From Planctomycetota bacterium (lineage in GTDB: Bacteria > Planctomycetota > B15-G4 > SIAN01), in contig JAEUIC010000001.1 in assembly GCA_016795285.1 (NCBI GenBank), positions 1 to 64,000 of the forward strand: a DNA stretch of 64,000 bases, read 5' to 3'. Under the pieces are notes generated by a model that ran no database searches, was not told where the DNA came from, and saw only the letters and a list, made by a program, of their open reading frames with translations. This document shows positions 9,021 through 18,221 of the stretch, one piece after another; position 1 is the stretch's first letter, and every line of letters starts with the position of its first letter. The position numbers and the translations under genes are program-made.

Positions 9021-10241
9021 ATGTCGAGCGCCTCTCGATCGCGCCGTCCGCTGGCGCTGCTGCTCTGCAGCGGCGTCGCGATCGCGTCCGCCGCCGCGCT
9101 CCCGCTCGCGCCGATCGCCGCGCCGGCCACCGCGCGGCAGGAGACGCCCCGCGAGCCGCCGCTCGAGGAACTCGATGACGGCGAGGGGCGCCGCAGCGAT
9201 CCCTCGAGCGGCAGCGCCGACCCGTCGCTGCCGCGCCTCGATCGAGCGGTCGAGCGCGGGCTCGCGTGGCTCGTCGCGAACCAGGAGAGCTGCGGCGGCT
9301 GGGTCGGCGACGTCGGCCACAAGCAGGAGGACAGCTACGCGATCTACGACACCGCCGAGCGGCAGCGGCGGGAGGGCCACGCCCACGTCGGCGTCAGCGC
9401 GCTGGCCGGGTTGGCGCTGCTGGCCGATGGCAAGCCGGTCGACACGGGGCCCTACGCGGCGACCTTCGATCGGCTGATCGGCTACGTGACGCGCTCGCAG
9501 GACGAGTTCGGCTACCTCTGCGACGGCACCACGCGGATGTACAGCCACAGCTTCGCGCTGCTCTTCCTGTCGCAGCTCTACGGGATGACGCAGCGCCACC
9601 ACGCGGCGGTCGAGCGCGCGCTCACCAAGGCGGTCGCCTTCACCGAGAGCGCCCAGAACGAGCACGGCGCGTGGCGCTACCAGCCGTTCACGCTGGAGGC
9701 CGACCTCTCGGTCACCGTCTGCCAGGTGCAGGCGCTGCGCGCGGCGCGCGACGCCGGCATCGCGGTGAAGAAGTCGGTCATCGATCGCGTGGTCGACTAC
9801 GTGCGCGACAGCCGGATCGGCGGCGGCCGCTACGAGGGCGCCTTCTACTACAAGATCCACGGGCGCGGGGCGTCGTCGAAGACCTCGTACGCGATCAACG
9901 CGGCGGCCGTCACCACGCTCCACTCGGCCGGCCTCTACGACCCGCGCGAGTACGGCGGCGCGCTCGACTACCTGGCCGCGTCGTACGACGACGTCGCGCG
10001 CTACTACGACGACCACTTCTACTTCTGGTACGGCAACTGGTACGCCGCGCAGGCCTTCTTCAGCGAGGGCGGCCCGCGCTGGCGCCGCTACTGGCAGGCG
10101 CTCTCCACGCAACTGCTCTCGAACCAGCAGCAGGACGGCCGCTGGCTGAACCGCACCGGACCCGGCGACGCCTTCGCCACCGCCATCGCCTGCCTGCTGC
10201 TGCGCCTGCCCGCGCAGTACCTGCCGATCTTCCGGGGGTGA
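9021..10241 (+). CDS. Secreted prenyltransferase/squalene-oxidase-repeat protein
   Basis: 406 residues. The ATG at 9021 begins a signal peptide (MSSASRSRRPLALLL...); a longer in-frame start at 8940 would put that signal inside the protein, so the later Met was chosen. Residues 75-400 show the helical repeats of the alpha/alpha-toroid fold, each with a QxxxGxW-like turn (LVANQESCGGWVGD, SAQNEHGAWRYQ, LLSNQQQDGRWLN). No DXDD catalytic motif of squalene-hopene cyclases is visible, so it is probably not a cyclase. Such secreted toroid proteins are frequent in planctomycetes and have no known function. Confidence 0.8.
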   Translation: MSSASRSRRPLALLLCSGVAIASAAALPLAPIAAPATARQETPREPPLEELDDGEGRRSDPSSGSADPSLPRLDRAVERGLAWLVANQESCGGWVGDVGHKQEDSYAIYDTAERQRREGHAHVGVSALAGLALLADGKPVDTGPYAATFDRLIGYVTRSQDEFGYLCDGTTRMYSHSFALLFLSQLYGMTQRHHAAVERALTKAVAFTESAQNEHGAWRYQPFTLEADLSVTVCQVQALRAARDAGIAVKKSVIDRVVDYVRDSRIGGGRYEGAFYYKIHGRGASSKTSYAINAAAVTTLHSAGLYDPREYGGALDYLAASYDDVARYYDDHFYFWYGNWYAAQAFFSEGGPRWRRYWQALSTQLLSNQQQDGRWLNRTGPGDAFATAIACLLLRLPAQYLPIFRG

Positions 10242-10257
10242 GGGCGGGGCGCGGGGC

Positions 10258-10276
10258 GGCGCGACGAACGCGCGCC
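10258..10276. terminator. Terminator-like hairpin between convergent genes
   Basis: GGCGCG at 10258-10263 pairs with CGCGCC at 10271-10276 in the 53-base gap between two converging genes. No T-tract follows, so this is a weak call. Confidence 0.35.
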
Positions 10277-10294
10277 GGGCTCCCGCACCGCCGA

Positions 10295-11119
10295 TCAGCC
10301 CCCCGTCTTCGCCGCTGCCTCGATCGCGAACGTGAGCGTCGCGAAATCGCTCTGCCACGCGACACCGTCGGCCGCTGGGCGAAGCAGCGTCGTGTAGAGC
10401 AGCGCTTGCCCCGCGCGCTTCGGGTCGAAGCGCGCTCCGCCGTCGTCGTCGGTCGTGACGAACTTCGGTTCAGTGGCGCCCTCGATGACGAGCCCGACCG
10501 GTTGGCGCGGACACGGCTTTCCGTTCCAGCGCAGCGTCACATGCAATGGCTGGCCAACTCGCCAGGAGCGCGGGTCGCTGCCTGGAACCAGCTCGAGAGC
10601 GGCGCCGATCGGCTCCGCCCAGGAGTCATCGGCCGCGGCTTCGCCCACCGTCACGAACGACTTGGCGTGCTTGACGTAGCTCTCGCGCCAAGTCGTCTTG
10701 CCGCGCTGCTTCGCCCACGCGGCTCGCACCTCGGCGGTGGCGGCGATGTCGACGAAGTACTCCTCGACGAGTTCGTCGGTCAGCTCGAGGGCCTTCGGCG
10801 CCAGCTCGACCCACACCGTCGCCAACCCATCGCTCGGAAACGTGGCGCGCAACGCAAGCGAGTGCGGCGCTGCGCTGCCTTCGGGCAGGGCGACCACTTT
10901 CCCGCCGAGCCGGAACGCCGCCTTCGCCACACGTTTGGGATCGATGGCGCTCTCGAGCGCGGGGTAGGCCATTCCGCTCGAGAGGTCGAGACGCATCTCG
11001 ACGCCCGACTTGGTGCGGAAGGCCGCCGGTGCGAGCCACGTCTCATGCCCTACCGACCGCACGGACAGCGCCGCCACCAGCACGAACACGAGTCCCATCA
11101 CCCTTCGCTTGGACCGCAT
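10295..11119 (-). CDS. DUF4198-domain exported protein
   Basis: 274 residues. It has an N-terminal signal peptide (residues 1-24, ending SVGHETWL) followed by HETWLAP, the characteristic start of mature DUF4198 proteins. The C-terminal third (GQPLHVTLRWNGKPCPRQPV, then FVTTDDDGGARFDP) looks like the Ig-like domain found in this family, often linked to periplasmic handling of nickel or cobalt (NikM/CbiM-associated). No metal transporter lies next to it here, so that role is only suggested by the family. The gene is convergent with the toroid protein. Confidence 0.75.
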   Translation of the reverse strand: MRSKRRVMGLVFVLVAALSVRSVGHETWLAPAAFRTKSGVEMRLDLSSGMAYPALESAIDPKRVAKAAFRLGGKVVALPEGSAAPHSLALRATFPSDGLATVWVELAPKALELTDELVEEYFVDIAATAEVRAAWAKQRGKTTWRESYVKHAKSFVTVGEAAADDSWAEPIGAALELVPGSDPRSWRVGQPLHVTLRWNGKPCPRQPVGLVIEGATEPKFVTTDDDGGARFDPKRAGQALLYTTLLRPAADGVAWQSDFATLTFAIEAAAKTGG

Positions 11120-11185
11120 CGCCTGCTCCTTGCACGGCGAAGGCGACCTGAAGTCGGTACGTCGCCGCCTCGCCGCCCGCGCGTT

Positions 11186-13246
11186 CTACCCCCCGATCTC
11201 CCGCTTCGCCGCGGCGAGGTCGTCCTTGCGCCCCATCACGACGAGCTGCTCGCCCTCGAGGAGGAGCGCGTCGGGATCGAAGGCGGCGCGCTGTTCGCCG
11301 ATCTCGGGATCGCTCTTCACGATGGCCAGCACGACGAGGCCGTGGTTGCGGCGCAGCTTGGTGTCGCCGAGGCGGCGGCCCGCCAGCGCGGCGGTGACCG
11401 GGACGCGGGCGATCTCGTAGCCGGCGGGCAGCTCGAGGTAGCGCGCCGAATCGTCCTCCTCCAGCACGAACTTCGCGCGCGATTGCGGGTGGTGGAGCAC
11501 CTCGAGGCGCAGCGTCGCCAGCACGTCGCGGCGCGTCACGCGGCCGACCACGCGACCGTTCGGGTCGACGACCGGCAGCTCGTCCAGCAGCGGATCGTCG
11601 AACGGCTCGAGCACCTCGGCCAGCGACTGGCCGGGCCGGAGCCCGCTCACGCGCCGCGCGACGTCGGAGGCGATGACCGCGCGTCCGGTCGCGCCGGTGT
11701 CGCGCCCGAGGTACTCCTTCACGTCGTGCAGCGTCACCACGCCCTGCAGCGTGCGCTGCGCGTCGACCACCCAGAGCAGGTCGACGTGCTCGGCGGCGAA
11801 GCGCGCCACCAGTTCCTGCAGCGGCGTCGTCGTGGTGACCAGCGCGACCCGCTCGTCCATCAGCTCGCCGACGCGCAGCTGGTGGAGCGCCAGCTCCTCC
11901 GCGCCCGCGTCGACCGGCACGCCGCGCGCGCGCAGGTTCTCCGTGTAGAGCGAGTCGCGCGCCAGCAAGCGCGCCGTCGCGGCGCTGGCCGCGGCGCAGG
12001 CGGCGAGCGGCAGCACGAGGCCCGCGTGGTGCGTCATCTCGAGCAGCAGCACCACCGCCGCGATCGGCGCATGCGCGATGCCGGCCACCATCCCCGCCAT
12101 CCCCACCAGCGCGAGCGTCTGGCGCGGCGCCTCGACGCCCGGCACGCGCGAGAGGAGCGACGCCAGCAGCGCGCCGATCGCCGCGCCGAGGAACATCGCC
12201 GGCGTGAAGACGCCGCCTTGTCCGCCCGAGCCGACCGAGCACGCCGTCGCCAGCGGCTTCATCACCAGCAGCACCACCACCGACGTCGCCAGCAGCGCGC
12301 CCGGCTCGAACAGCGCGATCTTCCAGCGCAGGATCTCGCTGATCGCGTGGAAGCCGTTGCCCCACACCTCGGGCCAGAGCAGCCCGATCGCGCCGACCAG
12401 CAGGCCGCCCGCCGCCGGCTTGATCCACGCGGGCGCGCGCCACGCCCGGAAGCGCGCGGTCGCGAACTGCAGCAGCCGTTGCAGCGCCACCGACGCGCCG
12501 CCGCAGGCGACTCCCAGCAACACCGCCGCGACGACCAGCGCGCTGCCTTGCTCGGCGAGACCGGCCGGCACGTCGTAGAGCGGAGCGTCGCCGAGGAAGG
12601 CGCACATCACCAGCGTGCCCGCCAGCGACGCCGCCACCACTGGCGCGAAGACCTCGAGCGCGAAGTTGGCGAGCATCGCCTCCATCACGAAGACGGCGCT
12701 GGCGAGCGGCGCGTTGTAGGCGGCCGCCATTCCCGACGCAGCGCCCGCGGCCAGCAGGATCGAGAGGCGGCGCGGATCGGCGCGCAGCAGTCCGCCGAGC
12801 ACGTTCGCGGTCGTCGCGCCGAGCTGGATGATCGGCCCCTCGCGGCCGACCGAGCCGCCCGATGCGATGGTGGCCAGCGCCGCGCCGATGCGCGCGATGG
12901 TCGGCCCGATGCGGATCGGGCGGCGGCGGAAGCGGACCACCTCCATCAGGTCGGTGAGGCCGAACGCCGTCTCGCGCCGCGCGGCGAAGTGGATGATCAG
13001 GCCCGCCAGCAGCGCGCCGGCTGCGGGCGTCACCAGCCGCCGCCACCACGGGAGTTGGCGCGCCGCCTCGAGCAGCGTGCCGTCGCCTCCCATCACCTGC
13101 GCCTGCAGCGCGTCGGTCGCGACGCGGAACGCGACGCCGAGCAAGCCGCCGATCGCTCCCACCAGCAGCGCGCAGGCGATCAGGCGCAGCAGGCCGCCGA
13201 CTTGCGCCGCACGGGGCGGTTCGGCGCGGTCCGGCGACGGCGTCAC
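11186..13246 (-). CDS. ClC-family chloride channel/transporter with CBS pair and RCK_C domain
   Basis: 686 residues from a GTG at 13246 that overlaps the upstream stop as GTGA. Residues 20-430 form the multi-helix ClC domain. GSVGREGP carries the gating glutamate, and GSGGQGGVFTPAMFLG is the later selectivity region. Residues about 450-590 hold two CBS domains (VGELMDERVALVTT..., DLLWVVDAQ..., DELPVVDPNGRVVGRV), which bind adenine nucleotides in relatives. The last about 80 residues resemble a TrkA-C/RCK_C regulatory domain (VPVTAALAGRRLGDTKLR...). Together they suggest anion transport gated by ligands. It is translationally coupled to the TraB-like gene. Confidence 0.9.
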   Translation of the reverse strand: MTPSPDRAEPPRAAQVGGLLRLIACALLVGAIGGLLGVAFRVATDALQAQVMGGDGTLLEAARQLPWWRRLVTPAAGALLAGLIIHFAARRETAFGLTDLMEVVRFRRRPIRIGPTIARIGAALATIASGGSVGREGPIIQLGATTANVLGGLLRADPRRLSILLAAGAASGMAAAYNAPLASAVFVMEAMLANFALEVFAPVVAASLAGTLVMCAFLGDAPLYDVPAGLAEQGSALVVAAVLLGVACGGASVALQRLLQFATARFRAWRAPAWIKPAAGGLLVGAIGLLWPEVWGNGFHAISEILRWKIALFEPGALLATSVVVLLVMKPLATACSVGSGGQGGVFTPAMFLGAAIGALLASLLSRVPGVEAPRQTLALVGMAGMVAGIAHAPIAAVVLLLEMTHHAGLVLPLAACAAASAATARLLARDSLYTENLRARGVPVDAGAEELALHQLRVGELMDERVALVTTTTPLQELVARFAAEHVDLLWVVDAQRTLQGVVTLHDVKEYLGRDTGATGRAVIASDVARRVSGLRPGQSLAEVLEPFDDPLLDELPVVDPNGRVVGRVTRRDVLATLRLEVLHHPQSRAKFVLEEDDSARYLELPAGYEIARVPVTAALAGRRLGDTKLRRNHGLVVLAIVKSDPEIGEQRAAFDPDALLLEGEQLVVMGRKDDLAAAKREIGG

Positions 13247-14475
13247 TCGCCGACCTCGAAGAACCAGAGGAAGCGGACGCGGTGCGAGTCGCCCTTGCGG
13301 CGCCACTCGAAGAGGAGCGGCCGCTCGAAGAGGAGCGGCAGCAGCGAGAAGCGCGACTCGCCGCGCGGCGGACCCGATTCGGCGCGCGCGAGGAAGCCCC
13401 AGAGGAGCGCCGCCTCGCTCGATTCGCGGCCGGCGCCGACGAAGAGCGCGTCGCAGGCGAGCCCGCACGACCAGCTCTGGCGGTAGCTCTTCACGTCGAA
13501 GAGGTAGGGCACGTAGAGGTGGGTCCGATCGCCGTCGAGCTCCTGCGACGGGTCGTCGAGCAGCGCGCGCACGCCGATGGCGCGCACCCACTCGGAGTCG
13601 CCGCGCTCGAAGCCGCGCTCCGCGAGTCCGGCGGCGAGGCCCGGCAGGTGGTTCGCGCCCCATGGCAGCGCGATCCGCCCGACGCCCGGCCGCGCGCGCA
13701 CCTCGTCGAGCCGATCGAGCAGATGGGCGTTGCGGCGCGTGATGACGCCGTCGAGCAGCGTCTCGTCGTCGCCCTCGGGATCGTCGGCGTGGCGCTCGTT
13801 CGTGTCGCAGACGAGGAAATGGCGCATCGCCGCCTCGTCGGCCCACCCCCACGTGCAGAGCGTGCGCGCATCGGCCAGCAGCCAGCGGCCCAAGTGGATC
13901 GGCTCGATCAGCGCCATCAGCGCCGGCAGGCCGACCGCGTGGAGCGCCGAGGTGCCGCATGAGTTGCTGGCGGTGTACTCGGCGAGGTCGAGGTCGCCGC
14001 GCTCGGCGCGCGGGCCGGCGTCGAGCCCCTCGTCCTGCGGCACGAGGCCGCCGAGCCAGCAGCCGCGCGAGTAGTTGCCGAAGAAGTAGGCGAGCAGCAG
14101 CGAGGTGGGCGACAGCGACGGCGGGCCGCCGACCCCCTCGGTCAGCACGACGTCGGCGTCGCGGAGCTTGGCGCTCACCGCTTCGTAGAAGGCGGCGTCG
14201 GCGAGATGGATCATCGGCAGCAGCACGACCGACTGGCCGCTCGCCGGATGGCGCCACTCCTCGACGCGCATCCAGTAGTCGCCGGCGATCTCGCCATCGC
14301 CCGTGTAGTGGTCGTAGGGCAGCGGCGGCGCGTCGGCGGCCCGCGGCGCCGCGAGATCGGGCAGCGGCGCCGGCAGATCGGCGGGCGCCGCGAGCTCGGG
14401 CACCTTGCAGCCGGCAGGGACCCATGCGACCACGAAGCCGCCGATCCACCTGGCTGCCATCCGTCGCGCGTCCAT
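13243..14475 (-). CDS. TraB/GumN-like lipoprotein
   Basis: 410 residues. The N-terminus (MDARRMAARWIGGFVVAW) ends in PAGC and is probably a lipoprotein signal. From residue about 85, SVVLLPMIHLADAAFYEAV is followed by DADVVLTEGV, the opening pattern of the TraB/GumN/Tiki fold (strand with conserved His, then a Glu). GRIALPWGANHLPGLAAGL matches the later conserved GxxH segment. Relatives include putative metalloproteases and erythromycin-esterase-like proteins, but the substrate here is unknown. Its stop overlaps the start of the ClC channel gene, so the two are probably made together. Confidence 0.65.
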   Translation of the reverse strand: MDARRMAARWIGGFVVAWVPAGCKVPELAAPADLPAPLPDLAAPRAADAPPLPYDHYTGDGEIAGDYWMRVEEWRHPASGQSVVLLPMIHLADAAFYEAVSAKLRDADVVLTEGVGGPPSLSPTSLLLAYFFGNYSRGCWLGGLVPQDEGLDAGPRAERGDLDLAEYTASNSCGTSALHAVGLPALMALIEPIHLGRWLLADARTLCTWGWADEAAMRHFLVCDTNERHADDPEGDDETLLDGVITRRNAHLLDRLDEVRARPGVGRIALPWGANHLPGLAAGLAERGFERGDSEWVRAIGVRALLDDPSQELDGDRTHLYVPYLFDVKSYRQSWSCGLACDALFVGAGRESSEAALLWGFLARAESGPPRGESRFSLLPLLFERPLLFEWRRKGDSHRVRFLWFFEVGE

Positions 14476-14663
14476 CCCGCCGCGTCGCCTCCCCCGCCTC
14501 GCTCGACGGCGCCGATGGTAGCGGGAGGCTCGTCGTTCGATCGACGCTGCGCTGGACGACCCGTCCGGACGACCGAGCCGCTACGCTGCCGCGCCGCTCG
14601 CGCCTCGAGTTCACGCGCGCGCTCACGCTGCACCGCTCCGCAACCGCCGACGAGAGACCGCCG

Positions 14664-15320
14664 ATGGACGCCGCCCCGATCTCCCCTGCGCAGCTCTTGA
14701 CCCAGCTGCGCTGGCGCTACGCCGTGAAGAAGTTCGACGCGACGCGGAAGATCGCGCCGGAGACGTGGCAGGCGCTCGAGGAGGCGCTGGTGCTGACGCC
14801 GTCCTCCTACGGCCTGCAGCCGTGGAAGTTCGTGATCGTCGAGGACGCCGCGCTGCGCGAGCAGCTCGTCGCCGTCTCGTGGAACCAGCGGCAGGTCGCC
14901 GACGCGTCGCACCTCGTGGTGCTCTGCATCAAGAAGAACCTCTCGGCGGCCGACGTCGATCGCTTCGTGCGCCGCACGGCACAGGTGCGCAGCGTCGCGC
15001 CCGAGTCGCTCGCCAAGTTCGGGGCGATGATGGTGCGCGACGTCGTCGACGGACCGCGCAGCCTGGTCGCCAACCAGTGGGCGGCGAACCAGGCCTACAT
15101 CGCGCTCGGCAACTTCATGACCGCGGCGGCGCTTCTCGGCATCGACACCTGCCCGATGGAGGGGTTCGAGCCGGCGAAGTACGACCAGCTGCTCGGCCTC
15201 GCGGCGAAGGGGCTCGCGGCAACGGTCGTCTGCCCGGCGGGCTACCGCGCCGCCGACGACAAGTACGCCGCGCTGCCGAAGGTCCGCTTCCCGCTCGACG
15301 AGGTGATCGAGCGGCGGTGA
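14664..15320 (+). CDS. NAD(P)H-dependent nitroreductase (NfsB-like)
   Basis: 218 residues, nearly the full length of FMN-dependent nitroreductases. The ATG at 14664 starts MDAAPISPAQLL. Family features are RYAVKKFDATRKI (phosphate-binding basic start), TPSSYGLQPWKFVIV (the SSxxxQPW FMN-binding loop), AANQAYIALGNFMTAAALLGIDTCPMEGF and the C-terminal VVCPAGYR. The protein should be a cytosolic homodimer reducing nitroaromatics or quinones with NAD(P)H. The long intact in-frame extension upstream has no family similarity. Confidence 0.92.
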   Translation: MDAAPISPAQLLTQLRWRYAVKKFDATRKIAPETWQALEEALVLTPSSYGLQPWKFVIVEDAALREQLVAVSWNQRQVADASHLVVLCIKKNLSAADVDRFVRRTAQVRSVAPESLAKFGAMMVRDVVDGPRSLVANQWAANQAYIALGNFMTAAALLGIDTCPMEGFEPAKYDQLLGLAAKGLAATVVCPAGYRAADDKYAALPKVRFPLDEVIERR

Positions 15321-15339
15321 GCCGGGCGAGTCGCCCGGC
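15321..15339. terminator. Bidirectional terminator-like hairpin
   Basis: GCCGGGC at 15321-15327 and GCCCGGC at 15333-15339 form a perfect stem with a short GAGTC loop, exactly between the stop codons of two converging genes. No long T run follows. Confidence 0.6.
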
Positions 15340-15342
15340 GCG

Positions 15343-16440
15343 TCAGTCGTCGAGCGCGTCGATGCGCCGTTCCAGGCGCGCGAGCTCGATGCGGCCGTAG
15401 AGGAGGCCGGGCCGATCGGGCTCCTCGTCGACGCGCAGATCGCGCGGCCAGTCGACGTCGACGACCCACGCGACGCCGAGCGGGACGCCCGCGACCTTCA
15501 CGATCGTCATGCGACCGCGATCGTTGCCGACGGTCGGCCGACTCCCATCGGAGAGCGGTGCGCCGAGGAAGAGCAGCTGCCGTTGCTGTTCGGCGAACGG
15601 GATCTCCTCGAGCGGCCAGGAGAAGGAACCGCGAACGATCAGCTGCTCCTCTCCTTCCAACGCCCCCTTCCAACGCTCGTCCACGCGGACCGCGACGCGT
15701 TCCCCCCCGAACCTCTGCTCGACCGTCGCCACCACGATGAGATTGGCGGCGGCCACCAGCGTCTCGAGCGTCTCGCGCCGCTTCACGCGCTCCAGCGTGC
15801 GCTCCCGCAGCGTGTCGAGCTCCATCCGCTGCGCCGCCGAACGCTCGAGCAGCCGGTCGACGTCGACCTGCGACGGCGTCGATCCGGGCACCTCGACGCG
15901 GGGCGCGTCGGGCGTCGGCAACCGGACGCGATCGGGGTCGATCACCGCGAATCGCGCCGCGCCCTCGGAGAGCACCTGCAGCCGGCCGTCGCCACCGTGG
16001 AGGATCGTGCGACACCCCTCCTCGTCGGGAGCGCTGAGGAACAGGACGACGGTCTCGCGCGGAACCGCGTCGGTGGCATCGCCGTGACTCGACCACTTGG
16101 CGCGATAGCGGACGGCCGCGCCCGGTCGCCCCTTCCACGTCTCGAGCACGGCCGCTTCGGCGATGCGCGGCTCGACGGCCACGAGCCACGGTTCGTCCGG
16201 GGTCTCGGCGACGGCGCCCTCGACTCGATCGACCCGCGAGACCTTCGCCAGGACGATGACGTCGGCGCGGCCGACCAGCTGATCGAAGCTCACGCCGTTG
16301 TAGTAGTGCTGCACCGCGACCGCAGGCGCGCGCGCAGCGGGCGCCGCGAGCAGCGGCGGCGGCGCGCGCAAGGTCGCGAGCGCGCACGCGACGGGCAATG
16401 CAACACGAGACGCGATCTGGACCGAACGGCGCCACCGCAT
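15343..16440 (-). CDS. Secreted hypothetical protein with an internal domain duplication
   Basis: 365 residues from an ATG at 16440. The N-terminus is a signal peptide (ALPVACALATLRA... to about residue 35). I do not recognise the family. Two related halves can be seen: ADVIVLAKVSRV...AVLETWKG...ETVVLFLSAP (about residues 58-135) and ANLIVVATVEQR...VDERWKGAL...RQLLFLGAP (about 232-300). Each is a strand, a Trp-Lys-Gly turn and a strand, which suggests a duplicated small beta domain. A helical linker rich in Arg and Glu lies between them (RMELDTLRERTLERVKRR). It is expressed away from the porin gene upstream; the 158-base gap holds several GC palindromes. Confidence 0.6.
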   Translation of the reverse strand: MRWRRSVQIASRVALPVACALATLRAPPPLLAAPAARAPAVAVQHYYNGVSFDQLVGRADVIVLAKVSRVDRVEGAVAETPDEPWLVAVEPRIAEAAVLETWKGRPGAAVRYRAKWSSHGDATDAVPRETVVLFLSAPDEEGCRTILHGGDGRLQVLSEGAARFAVIDPDRVRLPTPDAPRVEVPGSTPSQVDVDRLLERSAAQRMELDTLRERTLERVKRRETLETLVAAANLIVVATVEQRFGGERVAVRVDERWKGALEGEEQLIVRGSFSWPLEEIPFAEQQRQLLFLGAPLSDGSRPTVGNDRGRMTIVKVAGVPLGVAWVVDVDWPRDLRVDEEPDRPGLLYGRIELARLERRIDALDD

Positions 16441-16598
16441 CGATCGCCCTCCACCCCCGGCGTCGCTGCGCGGCGCCGACGGTCCGAGAGCATGGCGCGA
16501 AGCGGTCGCCCGCGACAGGAGGTCGTCGCGATCCGTCACGGCGCCGGCGCACCGGCGCGGGCATGGGCTGCCCGGCCGGCGCGCCGACGTCGCAGCGG

Positions 16599-17885
16599 TC
16601 AGAACGCGAACTGGAAGCGCATCTCGACGATGCTCGCCTTGCCGTCGTCGGGCGCGCGGTCGAGGTCGGCGCGGATCAGGTTCAGCATCACGCGCGTGAA
16701 GGTGCTCGGGTACCAGTTGAGCGCCAGCGTGCAGTCGGAGAGCTCGCCGCCGGTGACGCCGCCGTCGTCGAGATCGAGCGACGACACGCGCGCCGCCACT
16801 TCCCACGCGCCGCAGCCGCCGTCCTGGAAGAGGCTCTTCGCCGGCTTCGGCGTGCCGAGCGTCGCCTCGGCCGCGCGGTAGCGGCGCGGCTCGCCGGTCA
16901 GGGTCCAGGCCGCCTGCGCGTACCAGCCGGAGAAGGTCGCGTCGTCGTTGCCGGCGCCGCGCGCCACTTCGCTGCGCACCCACTCGCCCTGCAGCGAGAA
17001 GCGGTCGAGCAGCACGGCGAGCTCGGCGCCGAGCAGCGTCACCGAATCGACGTCGGTGAGCTTCGTGGTGTCGAGGAAGTCGAGCGCGAGGTTCGCCTCG
17101 GGCTTGCTCTTGTACTGCAGCTCGTCGGCAGGCGGGGCGCGGCGGCTGGCCGCGAGGCCGAGATGGACGAGGTGGTCGAGCTTCTCGGTCGCCCAGGGCA
17201 AGTGGGTGATGCGCGCCGTGCCGGCCCACGCGCCGTCCGACTGCATGAAGCTGTTGTCGTTGGTCTCGCGGAAGAGACCGACCGCCCAGGTGGCGCGATC
17301 GTTGCCGAACGACTCCGAGAGCTGGAGCCCGGTGTTGCGGAACGGCGCGAGGGCCGCCGGCAAGGCGCGCTCCATGAAGGTCGTCTCGTTGGCGGTCACC
17401 AGCGCTTCGAGGCCGAACGGCTCCTTGAAGTGGCCGAGGCGCAAGTTCGGGACGCCGTCGACGTCGACGATGCCGGCGTAGACGTCGGCCACCTTCGCCT
17501 TGCTGTCCTTGTCCGAGAAGTCGTACTCCCACTTGAAGTCGAAGTGGCGCTGCACCTTGCCGCCGATGGCGAGGCGCGCGCGCCGCAGTTGGGTCCCATC
17601 CTCGAGCGGTCCGCCGATCGTGGAGACGGCATCGTCATCGGCGTCGCCGAAGAAGGCGTCGAGCTGCATGCGCCCGCCGATCTTCAACTCGAACGACTTG
17701 TCCGCCGACTCGAGCCGCAGCCCGTCCTTCCACAGCACGTTCAACGCGGTCCCGCTGCCCGACTTCTGCTGCTGCTCGAGCGCCTTGACGCGCTCCTCGA
17801 GGGTCGGCGCGGCGTCCTGCGCCGCGGCCGTCGCGGCGAGTGCCAGCAGGGTCGGAAGGGAGAGGACGGGGAAGCGACCGGTCAT
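16599..17885 (-). CDS. Phosphate-selective porin-like outer-membrane protein (OprO/OprP family)
   Basis: 428 residues. It has a signal peptide (ALAATAAAQ, about 22 residues), then a short coiled-coil (TLEERVKALEQQQKSG) typical of the periplasmic trimerisation segment of these porins. The beta-barrel starts at residue about 65: FELKIGGRMQLDAFF, LRRARLAIGGKVQRHFDFKWEYDFSD, and RLGHFKEPFGLEALVTANETTFMERAL are family signatures. It ends in a C-terminal phenylalanine (EMRFQFAF), as expected for BamA-dependent barrels. Predicted role: anion or phosphate uptake across the outer membrane. Confidence 0.9.
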   Translation of the reverse strand: MTGRFPVLSLPTLLALAATAAAQDAAPTLEERVKALEQQQKSGSGTALNVLWKDGLRLESADKSFELKIGGRMQLDAFFGDADDDAVSTIGGPLEDGTQLRRARLAIGGKVQRHFDFKWEYDFSDKDSKAKVADVYAGIVDVDGVPNLRLGHFKEPFGLEALVTANETTFMERALPAALAPFRNTGLQLSESFGNDRATWAVGLFRETNDNSFMQSDGAWAGTARITHLPWATEKLDHLVHLGLAASRRAPPADELQYKSKPEANLALDFLDTTKLTDVDSVTLLGAELAVLLDRFSLQGEWVRSEVARGAGNDDATFSGWYAQAAWTLTGEPRRYRAAEATLGTPKPAKSLFQDGGCGAWEVAARVSSLDLDDGGVTGGELSDCTLALNWYPSTFTRVMLNLIRADLDRAPDDGKASIVEMRFQFAF

Positions 17886-18221
17886 GGATCAGGCTCCTTC
17901 GTGGCGCTCATTCCAGGGAACCGCGGCGAGCGAGAGGTGCGCAGCATGGCAAAGGTCGTTCCTCGCACGTCGATCGGCGACGAGCGGCCAACCCATGCGC
18001 CAGATGTCACGGCGCGGTAGCGTGCGCCCCCTTCCCGATGACGGCCATCGCCGAGCCAGCGGAGTTCACCCCGCGCGAGGCGTCGGGGTACCGCGGCCGC
18101 GCACGGCGAGCGAGTTGCATCGGGTGCCACCACGGACGCCAGGGCTCGTGCTGCGGCTCCCGCAGGGAGCGCACGCATCCTGACGAACCGCCACGAACGA
18201 ACGACGAACCGGAGCCGATCG
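17886..18221. other. 336-base divergent intergenic region
   Basis: Lies between the porin gene (minus) and the propeller lipoprotein gene (plus) and must hold both promoters. I see no reading frame of its own with a ribosome site, no clear repeat and no strong hairpin. A frame encoding CIGCHHG exists near 18110 but has no credible start and runs into the next gene out of frame. Confidence 0.5.

Noticed and set aside
9266..13486. 1406-residue plus-strand open frame
   Set aside because: It runs through the toroid, DUF4198 and ClC genes in wrong frames; high GC leaves few stops. No family signature is seen.
18038..18220. Short frame with CIGCHHG heme-like motif
   Set aside because: No ribosome site or stop of its own before the lipoprotein gene, with which it is out of frame; likely chance.
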